In this document: piece by piece, positions 6,521 through 7,135 of the stretch
Layout: every line of letters starts with the position of its first letter
Position numbering within the stretch: position 1 is the first letter of the stretch
Assembly (NCBI GenBank): GCA_030625995.1
Contig: DAOUPU010000130.1
Coordinates: 1-7,135, forward strand
Direction of reading: 5' to 3'
Length of the DNA stretch: 7,135 nt
Source: Flavobacteriaceae bacterium
GTDB lineage: Bacteria; Bacteroidota; Bacteroidia; Flavobacteriales; Flavobacteriaceae
Notes under the pieces: model-generated
The model's input: the letters and a program-made list of their open reading frames with translations, nothing else
What the model was told of the DNA's origin: nothing
Databases searched by the model: none
Program-made: the position numbers and the translations under genes

Positions 6521-6534
6521 AAATCTTAAGATTT
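6521..6534. repeat. 14-bp perfect palindrome AAATCTTAAGATTT
   Basis: A gap-free palindrome beginning 7 bp after the preceding inverted repeat. It has no loop, so it cannot form a normal RNA hairpin and fits better as a DNA site for a symmetrical protein. AT-rich DNA produces such palindromes by chance more easily than average, so the functional claim is tentative. Confidence 0.4.
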
Positions 6535-6664
6535 GTGTTAAACTTACTCGAAGTTATTTTATTAAAAAGTTATCATTACCTTTAATACCCTTATGCAGAA
6601 CTCCTGAGTTGAACGTGCTGTGCTAATAATACAATCGATTAATTATTTATAATTTATTAGAACA

Positions 6665-7135
6665 ATGATTCGAAAGTTTATTTTTTTAATCTTTTTATTT
6701 CTACTGGCAATTGTTTTATTTTTTAATCCAAATTTTAAAATAGTTGCAGCCGGAGTTTCGATTCTTCTTTTTGGTATGATCATGCTAGAAGAAGGCTTCA
6801 GGGTTTTTACTAAAGGTCACCTTAAGAATCTCTTAAGAAAGGCAACTAATAAGTTATATAAAAGTATCGGTATTGGAGCTTTGGTTACTGCTTTTTTGCA
6901 GTCCAGTTCTTTGGTAACGGTAATTACTATTTCTTTTATCAGTGCCGGATTAATTGATTTAGCCGGAGGTATAGGATTAATATTTGGCGCAAATATTGGA
7001 ACAACTGCTACCGCATGGCTGGTTGCCGGGTTTGGATTAAAAGTTAAAATATCGGCTTTAGCCATGCCAATGCTGATATTTGGTATTATTTTTTCTTTTC
7101 AAAAAAATATCTCCTTAAAAGGAATCGGTAATGTA
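6665..7135 (+). CDS. Na+/phosphate cotransporter family protein, N-terminal part (runs off window)
   Basis: 157 codons from ATG 6665 stay open to the end of the window. The protein is strongly hydrophobic: helices at about residues 3-20 and 24-43, then a short basic loop (TKGHLKNLLRKATNKLYKS). A membrane region follows with GALVTAFLQSSSLVTVITISFISAG, in which Q79-S80-S81-S82 is the QSSS signature of the Na/Pi-cotransporter (NptA / SLC34-like) family. GLIFGANIGTTATAWLVA (G108-A-N-I-G-T-T) follows, a second conserved block of the first family repeat. Such proteins carry phosphate with sodium across the inner membrane, and many bacterial members have a C-terminal PhoU-like domain. That part, and the second QSSS repeat, would lie beyond the window. 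The start is supported by a short basic N-terminus before the first helix and by a preceding A-rich leader. Transport substrate is inferred from the family only. Confidence 0.88.
   Translation, partial: MIRKFIFLIFLFLLAIVLFFNPNFKIVAAGVSILLFGMIMLEEGFRVFTKGHLKNLLRKATNKLYKSIGIGALVTAFLQSSSLVTVITISFISAGLIDLAGGIGLIFGANIGTTATAWLVAGFGLKVKISALAMPMLIFGIIFSFQKNISLKGIGNV

Larger units (their letters stand above)
6454..6664. other. divergent intergenic region
   Basis: 211 nt between the starts of the - strand secreted protein and the + strand Na/Pi-cotransporter gene, so promoters for both should lie here. I found no exact TAnnTTTG element on the + strand and none on the - strand. The near-matches that end in TTTG, at 6493-6500 and 6528-6535, each miss at the first position or two. 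Two clear dyads in its left half are listed separately. No small gene or structured RNA is evident. Confidence 0.6.

Noticed and set aside
6817..7065. 82-codon open frame on the - strand within the Na/Pi-cotransporter gene
   Set aside because: The + strand frame carries QSSS and GANIGTT family motifs; the antisense frame is a shadow.
1..7135. CRISPR array, insertion sequence, tRNA or phage-related genes
   Set aside because: No regularly spaced repeats, transposase motifs, tRNA-like cloverleaf or phage-like proteins were seen; the window reads as ordinary chromosomal genes.

Overview
The window looks like a piece of a Bacteroidota (probably Flavobacteriia) chromosome. The evidence is low GC content (roughly one third by eye), A-rich leaders in place of clear Shine-Dalgarno sites, a secreted protein with a typical '...FAQ' signal peptide and a carboxypeptidase-regulatory-like domain, and an nrdB-nrdA pair of the eukaryote-like class I type. 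This placement is an inference from gene content, because no rRNA or other marker gene is present.

Layout. (1) Positions 1-2296, + strand, hold the end of a tyrosine-catabolism operon. It contains the last 40 codons of 4-hydroxyphenylpyruvate dioxygenase, then fumarylacetoacetase broken by one frameshift near position 680-692, then a flavin-reductase-family protein 8 nt downstream. (2) Positions 2297-2563 are a 267-nt AT-rich spacer with a perfect match to the 9-mer DnaA-box consensus and a 7-bp inverted repeat, but no confident promoter. (3) Positions 2564-6009, + strand, hold nrdB and nrdA, the two subunits of class Ia ribonucleotide reductase. All catalytic, metal and radical-path residues I looked for are present. 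The 89-nt gap between them contains two dyads, one of them hairpin-like and U-tailed. (4) Positions 6043-6079 form a near-perfect hairpin with T-tracts on both sides, acting as a terminator between convergent transcripts. (5) Positions 6115-6453, - strand, encode a small exported single-domain protein. (6) Positions 6454-6664 are a divergent intergenic region with two short dyads that could be operators. (7) Positions 6665-7135, + strand, hold the start of a Na+/phosphate-cotransporter-family membrane protein that runs off the window.

How the genes work together: HPPD and fumarylacetoacetase are the second and last steps of tyrosine breakdown (4-hydroxyphenylpyruvate to homogentisate, and fumarylacetoacetate to fumarate plus acetoacetate). 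The flavin-reductase-like protein is probably co-transcribed, but its role in the pathway is not clear. NrdA and NrdB together make deoxynucleotides aerobically. The last two genes have no visible functional link to the rest.

I see no convincing undescribed multi-gene system here. The best leads are the fumarylacetoacetase frameshift, the possible DnaA box upstream of nrdBA, and the paired dyads in the 6454-6664 spacer.
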